A DNA stretch of 63,999 nt, from positions 1 to 63,999 of the forward strand of contig CAIPZV010000001.1 of NCBI GenBank assembly GCA_903869595.1. Reading direction: 5' to 3'. Shown piece by piece: positions 55,026 to 63,999 of this stretch (position 1 is the stretch's first letter; the number at the start of each line of letters is the position of its first letter). The position numbers and the translations under genes are program-made. Below the pieces are notes generated by a model. That model saw only the letters and a list, made by a program, of their open reading frames with translations, was not told the DNA's origin and did not search any database. The stretch is from an uncultured beta proteobacterium. Its GTDB lineage: Bacteria > Pseudomonadota > Gammaproteobacteria > Burkholderiales > Burkholderiaceae_C.

Positions 55026-55914
55026 AAGCCAGATCAACCAGTAAATTGAGCAACACCGCCACAAAAGTGACCAACACCACCAGCCCCAGCACCAGGGTGT
55101 AGTCGCGATTAGACGCGCCGTTGACTATGAGCTTGCCCAAACCCGGCAGCGAAAACCAGGTCTCGGTCACGACCGCAGCGGTAATGGATGAAATCGCTAA
55201 GGGCCCCAGCACCGAGACGACGGGAATCAAAGCAGGCCGCAAGGCATGGCGCAGCACGATAGTGGACATGGGCAAGCCTTTGGCCCGTGCCGCCAAAATA
55301 AAGTTGGAACTGAGCACCTCGATCAAACTGCCGCGCATGACCCGCCCTACGGTGGAAAGATTAATCACCGCCAGCAAGGCTACGGGCAGAACGACAAAGC
55401 GCCATTGGCCCTCGTTCCAGCCCCCCGATGGCAGCCATTTCAGCCATAGCGCAAATACCGTCACGAGCAGGGGACCAATCACAAAAGACGGCACTGAGCC
55501 CCCGATATTGCAAAAAATCATGAGCGAATGGTCCAACCAACTGTTTTGCCGCAGCGCCGCCCAAATGCCCAGCGCTACGCCAGCAAGCACGGCAATGAGC
55601 ATGGACAAGCCGCCGATCAAAAGGGACACCGGCAAGGCCTTGGCGACCAAGTCATTGACCGACCAGTCCGCATACCGAAACGAAGCGCCTAGATCGCCGT
55701 GCAGCAAATTATTAAGGTAATACAAATACTGCTGCCACAGCGGAAGGTCGAGGTGGTACTTGGCTTGCAAGTTGGCAAGCACAGCGGCGGACACTTTGCG
55801 CTCGCTATCAAACGGCCCACCCGGAGTCAGGTGCAGCATCAGGTAGCACACGGTAATCACAGTGAGCAAAGTCGGCAGCGTCGCAAGTATGCGACGCAAA
55901 GTGTATTTCCACAT
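54994..55914 (-). CDS. oppB: Oligopeptide ABC transporter permease OppB
   Basis: The 306-residue product starts MWKYTLRRILATLPTLLTVI and carries LHLTPGGPFDSER, a GDLGASFRYADWSVNDLV segment, and the docking loop FILAARAKGLPMSTIVLRHALRPALIPV. The ending AYALLDPKIRY is typical of OppB. It is 27 bp downstream of oppA. Confidence 0.93.
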   Translation of the reverse strand: MWKYTLRRILATLPTLLTVITVCYLMLHLTPGGPFDSERKVSAAVLANLQAKYHLDLPLWQQYLYYLNNLLHGDLGASFRYADWSVNDLVAKALPVSLLIGGLSMLIAVLAGVALGIWAALRQNSWLDHSLMIFCNIGGSVPSFVIGPLLVTVFALWLKWLPSGGWNEGQWRFVVLPVALLAVINLSTVGRVMRGSLIEVLSSNFILAARAKGLPMSTIVLRHALRPALIPVVSVLGPLAISSITAAVVTETWFSLPGLGKLIVNGASNRDYTLVLGLVVLVTFVAVLLNLLVDLAYALLDPKIRY

Positions 55915-55941
55915 GCGATTGGCCCGCAGGCCCCTAATGCA

Positions 55942-57555
55942 TCAGTGTTTGATGATGTACAAGTCTTTGCTGCGGAAGCGGTCCATGGGGTTGCTCTCAA
56001 AGTAGCCCCCCACATAGGACTTGACCAAACGCGGCAAGGTGTATTGCAAGAGCGGAATCATGGGGTAGTCTTCCATGACCAATTTCGCTGCACTGGTCAG
56101 CAAGGCTTTGCGCTTGGCAGGGTCTAGCGCCTGATTGCCTTGATTGATTAAATCTTCCGCCTTGCGGTTGCAATTTTTATTGTCATTGGCGTCCGAGTCG
56201 CATTGCACCAAGGTTAAAAAAGTGGTTGCGTCGTTGTAGTCGCCCACCCAGCCATGCCGGGCAATCTGGAACTCACCATCGTGCCGCTTTTTGAGCAGTA
56301 CCTTGAACTCCATGTTCTCCATCTCGGTTTCCAGGCCGAGCTTGGTTTTCCATTCTGAGGCCGCAAATATGGCCATCTTTTTGTGGTACTGGTCGGTGTT
56401 GTAAGTGAAATTGATCTTGGCGCCGGGTTTGACACCTGCGGCAGCCATTAGCTTCTTGGCTTCTTCCACACGCTTTTCCATAGGCCAAGCAGCCCAGTCA
56501 TACGCGGTGACATCCGCGCCACTGATACCCTTAACGATCACCCCGTAAGCAGGAATCTGTCCGTCTGCAGTCACTTTGCTGGCAAGGGTATCGCGGTCAA
56601 TCACCATGGAGAGCGCTTTGCGCACGCGCACGTCTTTGAGCAAGGGGTCTTTATTGTTCAGCGCGTAAAAGCGCAAACCCAGCATAGGTCCGTTTTTGAT
56701 ATCCGCCGGATGGCTCTTTTTGAATTGCTCATAAGAGCCGGGCGGCAATACGTAGGCATAGTCTGTTTCGCCAGTCTGAAACATCTTGACGTCCGCGTTG
56801 CTATCCTCAATAGGCAGATAACTGACTTTGTTCAGTTGTACGGACTTTGCGTCCCAATATTGCGGGTTTTTCTCGAGTACCACCGCGCTATTGACCCGCC
56901 ACTCCTTCATCACGTAAGCGCCATTGCCCACCATATTGCCGGGCTTGGTCCAGTCTTTGCCAAATTTATCGATCACCGCTTTGTTAATGGGCGCAAACTG
57001 GGTGTTCGAAAGCAAGTCGAGCAAAAATGCCACCGGAAACGGTGTCTTCACTTCCAGTTGGTCTTTGCTCAGGGCTTTAACACCCAAATCGGTAAGCGGC
57101 AACTTCCCCTCGGCCACTTCCATGCCATTGAGGATAAAGGGCGCCAGCGTAGTGGCATAAGGTGAGGCTGTTTTAGGGTCCAGGTAGCGGCGCCAGCCGT
57201 ACACAAAATCTTCAGCGCTGATCGGGTCGCCATTGGAAAATTTGGCATCCTTCCTGAGCGTAAATACCCAAGTGGTGGGATTGGTATGCTTCCAGGATGC
57301 CGCTACACCGGGAACCGTCTGGCCACTGCTTGTGGTCGCGGTAAGTCCCTCAAACATATCCCGGGTGATTTGGTTCGCCCCCACGGATTCGGCCAGCGCC
57401 GGATCCAGGGTTTCAGGTTCAGCACCGTTACTGCGGATCAGCTCTTGCTTTGCGGCAAGTTCCACACCTTTGGGAACTTGCGCCGCCCACAGGCCGGGAG
57501 CAACAAAAGCGCCTGTAAGCGCTAGAACAAACCTAAACGTCAATAATTTCATCAT
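55942..57555 (-). CDS. oppA: Oligopeptide-binding protein OppA
   Basis: The 537-residue product is a family 5 solute-binding protein with a signal peptide (residues 1-24, GLWAAQVP). OppA-like stretches are RSNGAEPETLDPALAESVGAN, NQITRDMFEGLTA, the FVYGWRRYLDPKTASPYA segment, and GNMVGNGAYVMKEW. It captures peptides in the periplasm for OppBCDF. It is the first gene of the operon and is separated by a terminator from the TonB-dependent receptor upstream. Confidence 0.94.
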   Translation of the reverse strand: MMKLLTFRFVLALTGAFVAPGLWAAQVPKGVELAAKQELIRSNGAEPETLDPALAESVGANQITRDMFEGLTATTSSGQTVPGVAASWKHTNPTTWVFTLRKDAKFSNGDPISAEDFVYGWRRYLDPKTASPYATTLAPFILNGMEVAEGKLPLTDLGVKALSKDQLEVKTPFPVAFLLDLLSNTQFAPINKAVIDKFGKDWTKPGNMVGNGAYVMKEWRVNSAVVLEKNPQYWDAKSVQLNKVSYLPIEDSNADVKMFQTGETDYAYVLPPGSYEQFKKSHPADIKNGPMLGLRFYALNNKDPLLKDVRVRKALSMVIDRDTLASKVTADGQIPAYGVIVKGISGADVTAYDWAAWPMEKRVEEAKKLMAAAGVKPGAKINFTYNTDQYHKKMAIFAASEWKTKLGLETEMENMEFKVLLKKRHDGEFQIARHGWVGDYNDATTFLTLVQCDSDANDNKNCNRKAEDLINQGNQALDPAKRKALLTSAAKLVMEDYPMIPLLQYTLPRLVKSYVGGYFESNPMDRFRSKDLYIIKH

Positions 57556-57748
57556 ATGAACCCCAGATACATTAAATGTTTCGATAAACCGAATAGCAAA
57601 ATGGTGGCTTATTGTCCGCTACCTGTACATGACTACATGATCGGGTAAACCATTAGCATCATGCCGCGAACTGCCTACGATACGCAGCCGCAATCGCCGA
57701 GGGGCGCAGTTATTGCGCTCCAATGTCTTTCCAGACAGCTAAAAAAAA

Positions 57749-57775
57749 GCCGCACCAAAAGGTGCGGCATTTTTT
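57749..57775. terminator. Bidirectional rho-independent terminator
   Basis: GCCGCACC (57,749-57,756), loop AAAA, and GGTGCGGC (57,761-57,768) form an 8-bp GC-rich stem flanked by an A run on one side and a T run on the other. It lies 18 bp past the receptor stop, so receptor transcripts should end before the opp promoter, which must be in 57,556-57,740. Confidence 0.92.
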
Positions 57776-57792
57776 ATCCTACAAGTATTTGT

Positions 57793-60700
57793 TTAAAACT
57801 TGTAATCGTAGTTCACTGACAACTTGGCGCTACGAGGCGCACCATAGTAATACATGCCGTAAGCTGGAAGAATCGTGACGCTGTCTCCATCACCTTCGCG
57901 GTACTCATACTGCCTCACAACGGCTTGCTTGTCGAAAATATTAAACACATCCAATTTGAGGGTTAAACCTTTAAATGCTTCGGGCTTGTATATCAAGTTG
58001 AGATCAAGTGTGGCTCCCCAAGGTAATTCCCCCATAGTTCCACGAACAGCGGGTACACCCTTACAAGCAAAAAACACGGCGCCATAGCCCAGTGGGTCCA
58101 TTGCTGGGTCAGGAGGATTACCTATGCAATTCAGCGGGCGGCCAGATTCTAAATTCACATTCGCCCCCATACCCACCTCAGGCGTCATTTGGAGATAACC
58201 ATAGGCTTTAATCTGGTGGGTACGGTCGTTCGGCAGGCGACCATTTGCGTTCGCCATTATTTCGGGGAAGTCCCATGCCATGGTGGCCGCAACATCAGCC
58301 TGACCCCAATCGGAATTCAACTGGCCTTCCATATTGCCAGCGTTCCTGGACCAGGTATAGTTAATTTTTCCGTACCAAGTGCCATCAAATGGGTGCTCCG
58401 CGAAAACATCCACCGCCGTATAGGTTCTTTCCACCTTCGGGAAATTGCCCATGTCCGCATTGGTAACCTTAGCTTTGATAGGTCCTTTGCCATCACCAAA
58501 ATCAAATTGGAATAAGTTATCTTCACCAGGATTAAACAGACGGCAATTGGTATCAGCTCCAGCCTTCTCAGTAGGCAGTCCGTTACGGATCGCGTAGTTC
58601 AACAAGCCCCTGGCATCACACACATCATCAATCGTAGAGCCCATGGTCCGGTAGGTAAACCGTGCACCAACGTTAAGCGACTTCGATAGCGCTTTCTCTA
58701 ATCCAATCGCGAACTCGTCTTGAGAATTAGCCTTGAGCTCCAGATTCACATAATCCGCTGGGTTCTTGGCCTGACCGAGTTCATTATTAGACGAATACAC
58801 CGGACTCAGAGCCGTAAGACCGGTAGGGCGGCCGTCGGCAGCCACACCGGAATAAGCGAATTCCTGTTTCGTGTAAAGCGAATTACCCAATTGGCGCACC
58901 GCCACTGAGGTTGGCACCGGCAGGTGGTAGCGACCCGCTGTGCCAAATACCTTCATGCTGCCGTCGCCATTGACGTCCCATGCCGCGCCGACGCGGGGCG
59001 CGATCTGGGTTGGCAGGTTCATAAACGAGATACCGTCTCCGTTGCGGTTATCAAAGCCTTCGTTGCGCACACCCAAAGTCAGTTGCAAGCGGTCATTGAC
59101 GGACCACCTATCCTCAATGTACTGCGCACTTTGAATCGTAGAAGGCGTTGATGCGCCAGAAATATCAATTTCAGTCACATAGTAACCCGCCTGCGCAGCC
59201 GCATTACCCGTAACGGATGCAAGCGTACTAGTATTAAATTTATTTATTAATGTACCCGTAGTCGCTTTGTAACCATAGGAATATCTTTTCCCACCAGCCT
59301 GACTGGTTCCATTAACGGCAGAAACATTATTACGGTCAAGACCCACCCGGAAAGTGTGCTCTTGATTAGCTACCCACTCCAGATCCGCACGGTAGTGCGT
59401 CAACTTATCATTGGCGCCAGTCGCTAACAGAGGCGATGAGATTTTTTGAGGTTGAGGATAGCCAGTAAGACCGTTTAAAAATGGTGCATATTCGGTTGCT
59501 GGCCCCGAAGATACCTGGGCAAGCGCGGGGTTGTACCCCATAGGTTTTTGTGACATATTTCGTACGCTAGTTCCACCCAGCAACTGCAAGGTCAATGCGT
59601 CACCAAAATGACCGGTGTACTTAACAATATCAATTTCTCCGCCGCCAGGCGCATACATGGCGGTGTAACCCGCCGGACTATTCCAATTAACGTCCGTCGT
59701 CCCACTCAGTACGCTACCGAAACGGCTGAATCCGGTGTAATCAAACCCGGAATACTCATACTTACGGGTTACTTGGGTATTGAGTTTGGTGTATTCGAGG
59801 GAGTGGTCGTCGGTGATATTCCAATCCAGCTTAGCCAAGTAGCGCGGCTCGCTGGTGCTCAGGTCGGTCCAACCGGTTGTCTTTGCCGATGAGGTTGCAG
59901 AATTGCCGACATAACCGTACTTCGAATCCACTGATTCATAGGCAAAATAACCGAACAACTTGTCCTTCAACAGGGGGCCGCCGATATACATGGTCTGGGT
60001 AGACGCATCAAGTGTGTTTTGACCGTTGAAAACCCTTAACTTACCGTCCGTGGCCGTATTGTGCGAATCGCCGGTAACGGGGTAGTAGCTATCGACCTCC
60101 CGCGCCCGCCATCCAGCGGGCGAAACAGTGGCGCCAACACCAAACACATAGTCATTCGTGCCTCTTTTGGACACCATATTGACCACACCACCAGTGGAGC
60201 GACCAAATTCAGCGCCATATCCACCGGTCAAAATTTGGGTCTGCGCGATGGACAATGAGGGCGGCTGGGTCCAACCTGTTTGCACATACAGGTTGGTAAT
60301 GGGGAAACCGTTGAGGTAGTAAGCATTCTCGGAAGCGCCCGCGCCACCGAACGATGGGGCGCTTGAGCCGCCGTAGCGGCTATCGCCCTTCGTCGTGTTA
60401 GGAGCCAACTGAATGACGGAGCCCAGCCCGGTCCCAACTGGCAACAAGGCCAACTCACTCGAAGTAAAGGTGGTTGTGGTTCCTGAAGCGCTGGTATCAA
60501 TTTGACGTTTGAAGGTAGCAGCACCGGTAATTTGGACCGCTTCCAAACTGGCTTCTGCAAAGCTTATTTCTGCGCCTTGGCCTAACTTAATTTCAACTGT
60601 CTGCACACCTAAGCTTGAACCACCCTTGGAAACCTCTACCTTGTAGACGCCCGTAGCCAATGATGCAGCGCTAAAGTGACCCTTGTCATCTGCAAGCAGG

Positions 60701-60873
60701 ACACGCTGGGCACCCGATTCCAAATTAGTCAGACTGATAGTGGCGCCCGCCATAGCCTTACCCGCAAGGTTGCCCGTTGTATTGGACTGCGCATAAGAGT
60801 TAGCGACAATCGAGACCGCAAGGGCTAGCACCCCAAGCTTTAGGGAAGTTTTGAAATTATTACCATTTCGCAT
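57793..60873 (-). CDS. Oar-like TonB-dependent outer-membrane receptor
   Basis: The 1026-residue product has a signal peptide (residues about 1-28, ending NSYAQ) and a carboxypeptidase regulatory-like domain (about 30-115, AGATISLTNLESGAQRVLLADDKGHFSA). A plug (LGSVIQLAPNTTKGDSRYGG to about 240) and a large beta-barrel ending in NYDYKF follow. This is the architecture of Oar-type TonB-dependent proteins, which take up large substrates and in Myxococcus take part in protease secretion. GGAG lies before the ATG. The adjacent exbB-exbD-exbD-tonB set probably energises it, and oppA-F lies downstream. Confidence 0.93.
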   Translation of the reverse strand: MRNGNNFKTSLKLGVLALAVSIVANSYAQSNTTGNLAGKAMAGATISLTNLESGAQRVLLADDKGHFSAASLATGVYKVEVSKGGSSLGVQTVEIKLGQGAEISFAEASLEAVQITGAATFKRQIDTSASGTTTTFTSSELALLPVGTGLGSVIQLAPNTTKGDSRYGGSSAPSFGGAGASENAYYLNGFPITNLYVQTGWTQPPSLSIAQTQILTGGYGAEFGRSTGGVVNMVSKRGTNDYVFGVGATVSPAGWRAREVDSYYPVTGDSHNTATDGKLRVFNGQNTLDASTQTMYIGGPLLKDKLFGYFAYESVDSKYGYVGNSATSSAKTTGWTDLSTSEPRYLAKLDWNITDDHSLEYTKLNTQVTRKYEYSGFDYTGFSRFGSVLSGTTDVNWNSPAGYTAMYAPGGGEIDIVKYTGHFGDALTLQLLGGTSVRNMSQKPMGYNPALAQVSSGPATEYAPFLNGLTGYPQPQKISSPLLATGANDKLTHYRADLEWVANQEHTFRVGLDRNNVSAVNGTSQAGGKRYSYGYKATTGTLINKFNTSTLASVTGNAAAQAGYYVTEIDISGASTPSTIQSAQYIEDRWSVNDRLQLTLGVRNEGFDNRNGDGISFMNLPTQIAPRVGAAWDVNGDGSMKVFGTAGRYHLPVPTSVAVRQLGNSLYTKQEFAYSGVAADGRPTGLTALSPVYSSNNELGQAKNPADYVNLELKANSQDEFAIGLEKALSKSLNVGARFTYRTMGSTIDDVCDARGLLNYAIRNGLPTEKAGADTNCRLFNPGEDNLFQFDFGDGKGPIKAKVTNADMGNFPKVERTYTAVDVFAEHPFDGTWYGKINYTWSRNAGNMEGQLNSDWGQADVAATMAWDFPEIMANANGRLPNDRTHQIKAYGYLQMTPEVGMGANVNLESGRPLNCIGNPPDPAMDPLGYGAVFFACKGVPAVRGTMGELPWGATLDLNLIYKPEAFKGLTLKLDVFNIFDKQAVVRQYEYREGDGDSVTILPAYGMYYYGAPRSAKLSVNYDYKF

Positions 60874-60903
60874 ATATTCTCCAACGATTATAAAAACATT
60901 TTT

Positions 60904-60922
60904 TTAGTATTAAATATACTAA
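60904..60922. promoter_or_regulatory. Perfect inverted repeat upstream of the receptor gene
   Basis: TTAGTAT (60,904-60,910), spacer TAAAT, and ATACTAA (60,916-60,922) form a palindrome 30 bp before the receptor start. It is AT-rich in a GC-rich genome and well placed for an operator or for overlapping a promoter. No repressor is identified. Confidence 0.5.
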
Positions 60923-61275
60923 GGGCGGCTAATTGAATTTGCTGCTGGCTTATATACTACCAAGAAGTAACCACTGTGAATTAAGGGTTTACCACTAGAA
61001 ATTGAATTTAAGTCGCCTTTAAGCATTAACTGCAGGTGAAATTATGGGTAATGTTTTGCCGCAGTCGTGTCGACTAATTACCGGTTCGAAGTAAGTTTTT
61101 TACCCTTAGAGCCACCTCGAAAAGGTGATCGCCTGCTAGAGTTTGTTTTCATAATGGCAACGATCGATAGCGTGTAAACTTAGTTTATATCCCAAGCTTA
61201 CGTGCCCCAAAGTCTGATGGCCTATCGGTCGAGACTCTTGCTTTAATAGCCTTTACCACTCAAGGACCCTTGAAA
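60923..61275. other. Divergent intergenic region, no gene seen
   Basis: These 353 bases separate the leftward receptor gene from the rightward exbB operon. Promoters for both should lie here. I saw no small ORF or RNA element with support. Confidence 0.5.
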
Positions 61276-62070
61276 ATGAAATTTGAAGTCAAGAAAGTTC
61301 GATACGCAGGTGTGAGCGCGAGCTTAATTTTCGCGGCGCTGTTTGGGTGCATGCAAGCGATGGCGCAAACAGACGCTCCTGCCGCCACAGCAGTAGCAGC
61401 GGTTGCTGCGGCCAGCACCGCCAACCCCTACGGCCTAGAAGCCCTGTGGGCGAGTTCAGACCTGGTGACCAAAGTGGTCTTGCTGCTGCTGCTCATCATG
61501 AGCATGGGCAGCTGGTACATCATGATTGTCAAGGTGCTAGAGCAAAGCAAGATGGGCCGCCAAGCCAAAGACGCCCAAGCCTTTTGGAGCGCCAAGACCG
61601 TGGCCGAAGGCACTGCAGCGCTGTCGCAAGAGAGCCCCTTCCGCTTCTTGGCCGATGCTGCTGGCACGGCGGTCAACAAACACCACGGCCTGATGGGCCA
61701 TATCCCGCTCAATGACTGGATCGCCATGGCCATCCAGCGCGCTGTGGACCGGGTGCAGAGCAACACGCAAAACGGCCTGGCCTTTTTGGCAACCGTGGGT
61801 TCTACCTCTCCCTTTGTCGGCTTATTTGGCACCGTCTGGGGTATTTACCACGCCCTCACCGCCATCGGCATCTCCGGTCAAGCCTCTATCGACAAAGTGG
61901 CCGGCCCCGTGGGCGAGGCCCTGATCATGACGGCTATTGGTCTGGCCGTAGCCGTACCTGCAGTGCTGGCCTACAACTGGCTAGTGCGCCGCAACAAAGC
62001 CGTCATGGACGAAGTGCGCACCTTTGGCAATGACCTGCACGCCGTGGTGCTGGGCACCATCAAGAACTAA
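61276..62070 (+). CDS. exbB: ExbB/TolQ-type proton channel protein
   Basis: ExbB forms the pentameric channel that powers TonB with the proton gradient. The 264-residue product begins with a cleavable signal-like segment (SLIFAALFGCMQAMAQ). It has an alanine-rich periplasmic stretch and three membrane segments, including VVLLLLLIMSMGSWYIMIVKVLEQ and the core FLATVGSTSPFVGLFGTVWGIYHAL and GLAVAVPAVLAYNW. I use ATG 61,276 with AAGGA 9 bases upstream rather than TTG 61,270. It heads exbB-exbD-exbD-tonB. Confidence 0.93.
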   Translation: MKFEVKKVRYAGVSASLIFAALFGCMQAMAQTDAPAATAVAAVAAASTANPYGLEALWASSDLVTKVVLLLLLIMSMGSWYIMIVKVLEQSKMGRQAKDAQAFWSAKTVAEGTAALSQESPFRFLADAAGTAVNKHHGLMGHIPLNDWIAMAIQRAVDRVQSNTQNGLAFLATVGSTSPFVGLFGTVWGIYHALTAIGISGQASIDKVAGPVGEALIMTAIGLAVAVPAVLAYNWLVRRNKAVMDEVRTFGNDLHAVVLGTIKN

Positions 62071-62099
62071 AGCCCGCTCCTTCCCTTAGGAACTGCACC

Positions 62100-62528
62100 A
62101 TGGCTATGAACGTAGGCCCCGGCCCGGATGGCGACGACGCGGTCATCTCTACCATCAACACCACGCCCTTGGTGGACGTGATGCTGGTCTTGCTGATCAT
62201 CTTCCTGATCACCATCCCCGTGGTCACCACCGCCATCCCGGTGACCCTGCCCAAAGAGCGCATTGAGGTGCGCGAGACCAAGCCAGAGAACGTCATCATC
62301 TCGGTGGATGCGCAAAGCAATATCTTTTGGTACGAGGCGCGGGTGAACAACGTAGAGGCGCTGACCGAGAAGCTGAAGAAAGTCGCCACCAAAAAGCCCC
62401 AACCCGAGGTGCAAATCCGGGGTGACCTGGCAGCACGCTACGAAGGCGTGGGCAAAGTGCTGCTGGCCTGCCAGCGCGCAGGCATTGTCAAGGTGGCCTT
62501 TATCACCGAACCGCCTCCCCTGAACTAA
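62100..62528 (+). CDS. exbD1: ExbD-type TonB system protein, first copy
   Basis: The 142-residue product has a short cytoplasmic N-terminus, one membrane segment with the proton-relay aspartate in NTTPLVDVMLVLLIIFLITIP, and a periplasmic domain ending EVQIRGDLAARYEGVGKVL and VAFITEPP. It works in the ExbB pore. It shares its start MAMN and the TTPL-DVMLVLL pattern with the second copy but differs in the periplasmic domain. Confidence 0.93.
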   Translation: MAMNVGPGPDGDDAVISTINTTPLVDVMLVLLIIFLITIPVVTTAIPVTLPKERIEVRETKPENVIISVDAQSNIFWYEARVNNVEALTEKLKKVATKKPQPEVQIRGDLAARYEGVGKVLLACQRAGIVKVAFITEPPPLN

Positions 62529-62548
62529 AGCGCAGCAGGACACCCACC

Positions 62549-62974
62549 ATGGCCATGAACATTGGAAACAGCAGCGCAAGCGACGAGCCCGAGCTGATGA
62601 TGGAGATCAACACCACGCCGCTGATTGACGTGATGCTGGTCTTATTGGTGATGCTGATCATCACCATCCCCATTCAGCTGCATGCGGTAAGCCTGGAGAT
62701 GCCGGTGGGGGCGCCTCCGAACCAGCAAAAAATGGAAAAGATTCAGATCGATATTGATGCGGCCAGCGTGGTCTATTGGAACGGGGTGGCGGTATCGGGC
62801 GCCGAGCTGGACCAAAAAATGCAGGGTATTGGCCAATGGGCCGCACAACCCGAGGTGCATATCCGCCCCAACAAGGATGCGCGCTATGCGGTGTTTGCCA
62901 ATGTGCTCTCGGGCAGCAAGCGCTACGGGCTGACCAAGATTGCCGTGATCGGCGCGGAGCAGTTTGTCCAATGA
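62549..62974 (+). CDS. exbD2: ExbD-type TonB system protein, second copy
   Basis: The 141-residue product has the same layout as the first copy, with membrane segment NTTPLIDVMLVLLVMLIITIP and a periplasmic part containing EVHIRPNKDARYAVFANVL. Two ExbD proteins in one operon are known in Xanthomonas, where exbD2 serves some functions only. The stop overlaps the tonB start by 4 bases. Confidence 0.93.
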   Translation: MAMNIGNSSASDEPELMMEINTTPLIDVMLVLLVMLIITIPIQLHAVSLEMPVGAPPNQQKMEKIQIDIDAASVVYWNGVAVSGAELDQKMQGIGQWAAQPEVHIRPNKDARYAVFANVLSGSKRYGLTKIAVIGAEQFVQ

Positions 62975-63714
62975 GTGCGCTGGGTGATCTGGCGACTTCG
63001 GGTTCTGGTGCCAACAGCGCTTCGCCTTACGGCTTTGGGCAGCAGGACAACAGCCGCAGGCTCAAAGGCATTGCCTTTGTAGTGGCCGTGCATTTGGTGG
63101 TGGGCTATGTACTGATCTCCGGCCTCGGACGCCAGGGCTTGACGCTTTTGAAAAAACCCCTGGAAGCAGTGCTCATCCAGGAAGTGATCATTCCGCCGCC
63201 ACCGCCCCCACCCCCACCGCCCAAGAAAATAGAGCCGCCCCCTGAGATGCCCAAGGTGCAGGCACCGCCGCCGCCCTTTGTGCCGCCACCGGACATTCCA
63301 CCACCGGCGACAAGCACGGCGCCGGTAATTCAGTCGGTGGCTACGCCCCCGCCCACGCCGCATGTGATTGCGCCGCCACCGCCTCCGGCGCCACCGGCCC
63401 CGCCTGCACCGCCAGCCCCCCCGGCTCCACCGCCGCCCGCACCCCCACCACCGGTGCCCAAAACGATTGGCGTTTTATGTCCGACGCAAGTGGCGCCCGA
63501 GATGCCAAGGCGCGCGCTACAAGACGGTACGCAAGGCGTGGTCAAAGCGCAGATCGTGCTCAAGGGCGGCGCGGTGCAGGATGTCACTATTCTGGGGGGC
63601 CCGCGCGTGTTTCATGCCGCAGTCAAGGCGGCCATCATGCAGTACAAGTGTGTGGCCGATGGGGCAGGCGCAGAGGTGACCGTGACGCAGGAATTTAATT
63701 TCAAGATCGACTAG
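62971..63714 (+). CDS. tonB: TonB energy-transducing protein
   Basis: The 247-residue product has one N-terminal membrane segment (IAFVVAVHLVVGYVLISGL) and a very proline-rich linker (residues about 75-160, including a run of ten prolines then KK). The C-terminal TonB domain contains PEMPRRALQDGTQGVVKAQIVL and the VFHAAVKAAIMQYKC region. It spans the periplasm and transmits energy to outer-membrane receptors, probably the adjacent Oar-like one. ATG 62,971 is fixed by the ATGA overlap. Confidence 0.93.
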   Translation: MSALGDLATSGSGANSASPYGFGQQDNSRRLKGIAFVVAVHLVVGYVLISGLGRQGLTLLKKPLEAVLIQEVIIPPPPPPPPPPKKIEPPPEMPKVQAPPPPFVPPPDIPPPATSTAPVIQSVATPPPTPHVIAPPPPPAPPAPPAPPAPPAPPPPAPPPPVPKTIGVLCPTQVAPEMPRRALQDGTQGVVKAQIVLKGGAVQDVTILGGPRVFHAAVKAAIMQYKCVADGAGAEVTVTQEFNFKID

Positions 63715-63999
63715 GACGATCAGCGTAAACTTTTTGTAAGTCACGCTATAGGGCGTGCACAAGGTCTGCCACTGCAATTAGTTAAGTGGAAATCAAATTG
63801 TCGGCGCAAAGTAAAATCGACATGCTCCACTTGATTTTCCAATCTGACTCGAGTGAAAACGGGGCAAAAAACCAGTTTGTTGCATTCTGCAACAGCATTA
63901 GGTATCAAACGATTTATTACACGGTCCATTTTTAACCGTATAAGTCATTGATTTATATAGGTATTTCAGCAACCTAGTTTTCTGTTAATCCGTCGGTCA

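Noticed and set aside
63715..63999. Minus-strand short frames after tonB
   Set aside because: No family similarity, and no repeat or RNA structure stood out in these 285 bases.

Overview
The window is a high-GC bacterial chromosome segment from a betaproteobacterium of the order Burkholderiales, most probably Comamonadaceae (Rhodoferax/Polaromonas-like). I infer this from the protein families, the purM / AI-2E permease / hda / HAD / pcnB / folK block, and the type I-F Cas proteins. I saw no rRNA or tRNA gene.

Region 1 (1-14,900) is a defence island. It begins with the 5' part of comEC (minus, cut by the window edge) and a RidA-family gene. A complete type I-F CRISPR-Cas locus follows: 51 repeats and 50 spacers (1961-4989), a leader with an IHF-like site, and cas6f-cas7f-cas5f-cas8f-cas3(cas2-3)-cas1, all read leftward. 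Just beyond cas1 lies a decayed direct copy of the 3' part of the RidA gene, so the locus sits between two copies of the same gene end. A Phd/PIN toxin-antitoxin pair follows.

Region 2 (14,900-23,450) holds an isochorismatase-fold hydrolase, a MocR-type regulator and a divergent five-gene catabolic operon: GMC oxidoreductase, AcuI, 3-hydroxyisobutyrate-dehydrogenase-like, aldehyde dehydrogenase, enolase-superfamily dehydratase. Its substrate is unknown.

Region 3 (23,450-27,500) is a decaying defence region. It has an antitoxin-like small ORF and a type I restriction-modification remnant: hsdM split by a 2-bp frameshift, an Abi/HEPN gene nested between hsdM and hsdS, and a 74-codon hsdS stub. 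No hsdR is present.

Region 4 (27,500-39,140) carries a secreted subtilase, an eRF1-like small protein, a CorA-type transporter, and a phosphorus-scavenging operon (phnCDE, iron-type alcohol dehydrogenase, ppk2) behind a good Pho box. It also carries a lipoprotein NirK with a C-terminal cytochrome c behind an FNR-type box, a small CxxC protein coupled to nirK, and a questin-oxidase-like protein.

Region 5 (39,250-52,000) holds yejABEF, a CDGSH protein, an alpha/beta hydrolase, and the housekeeping block folK, pcnB, HAD phosphatase, hda, AI-2E permease and divergent purM.

Region 6 (52,100-63,714) looks like a peptide-handling module: oppABCDF, a 1026-residue Oar-like TonB-dependent receptor, and divergently exbB-exbD-exbD-tonB. 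I see no gene in the last 285 bases.

The most interesting signals are the RidA-gene copies around the CRISPR-Cas island, the HEPN gene inside a broken type I system, the Pho-box operon joining phosphonate import to PPK2 without a C-P bond-cleaving enzyme, and the receptor/Opp/ExbBDD-TonB module. No completely new system is proven by the sequence alone.
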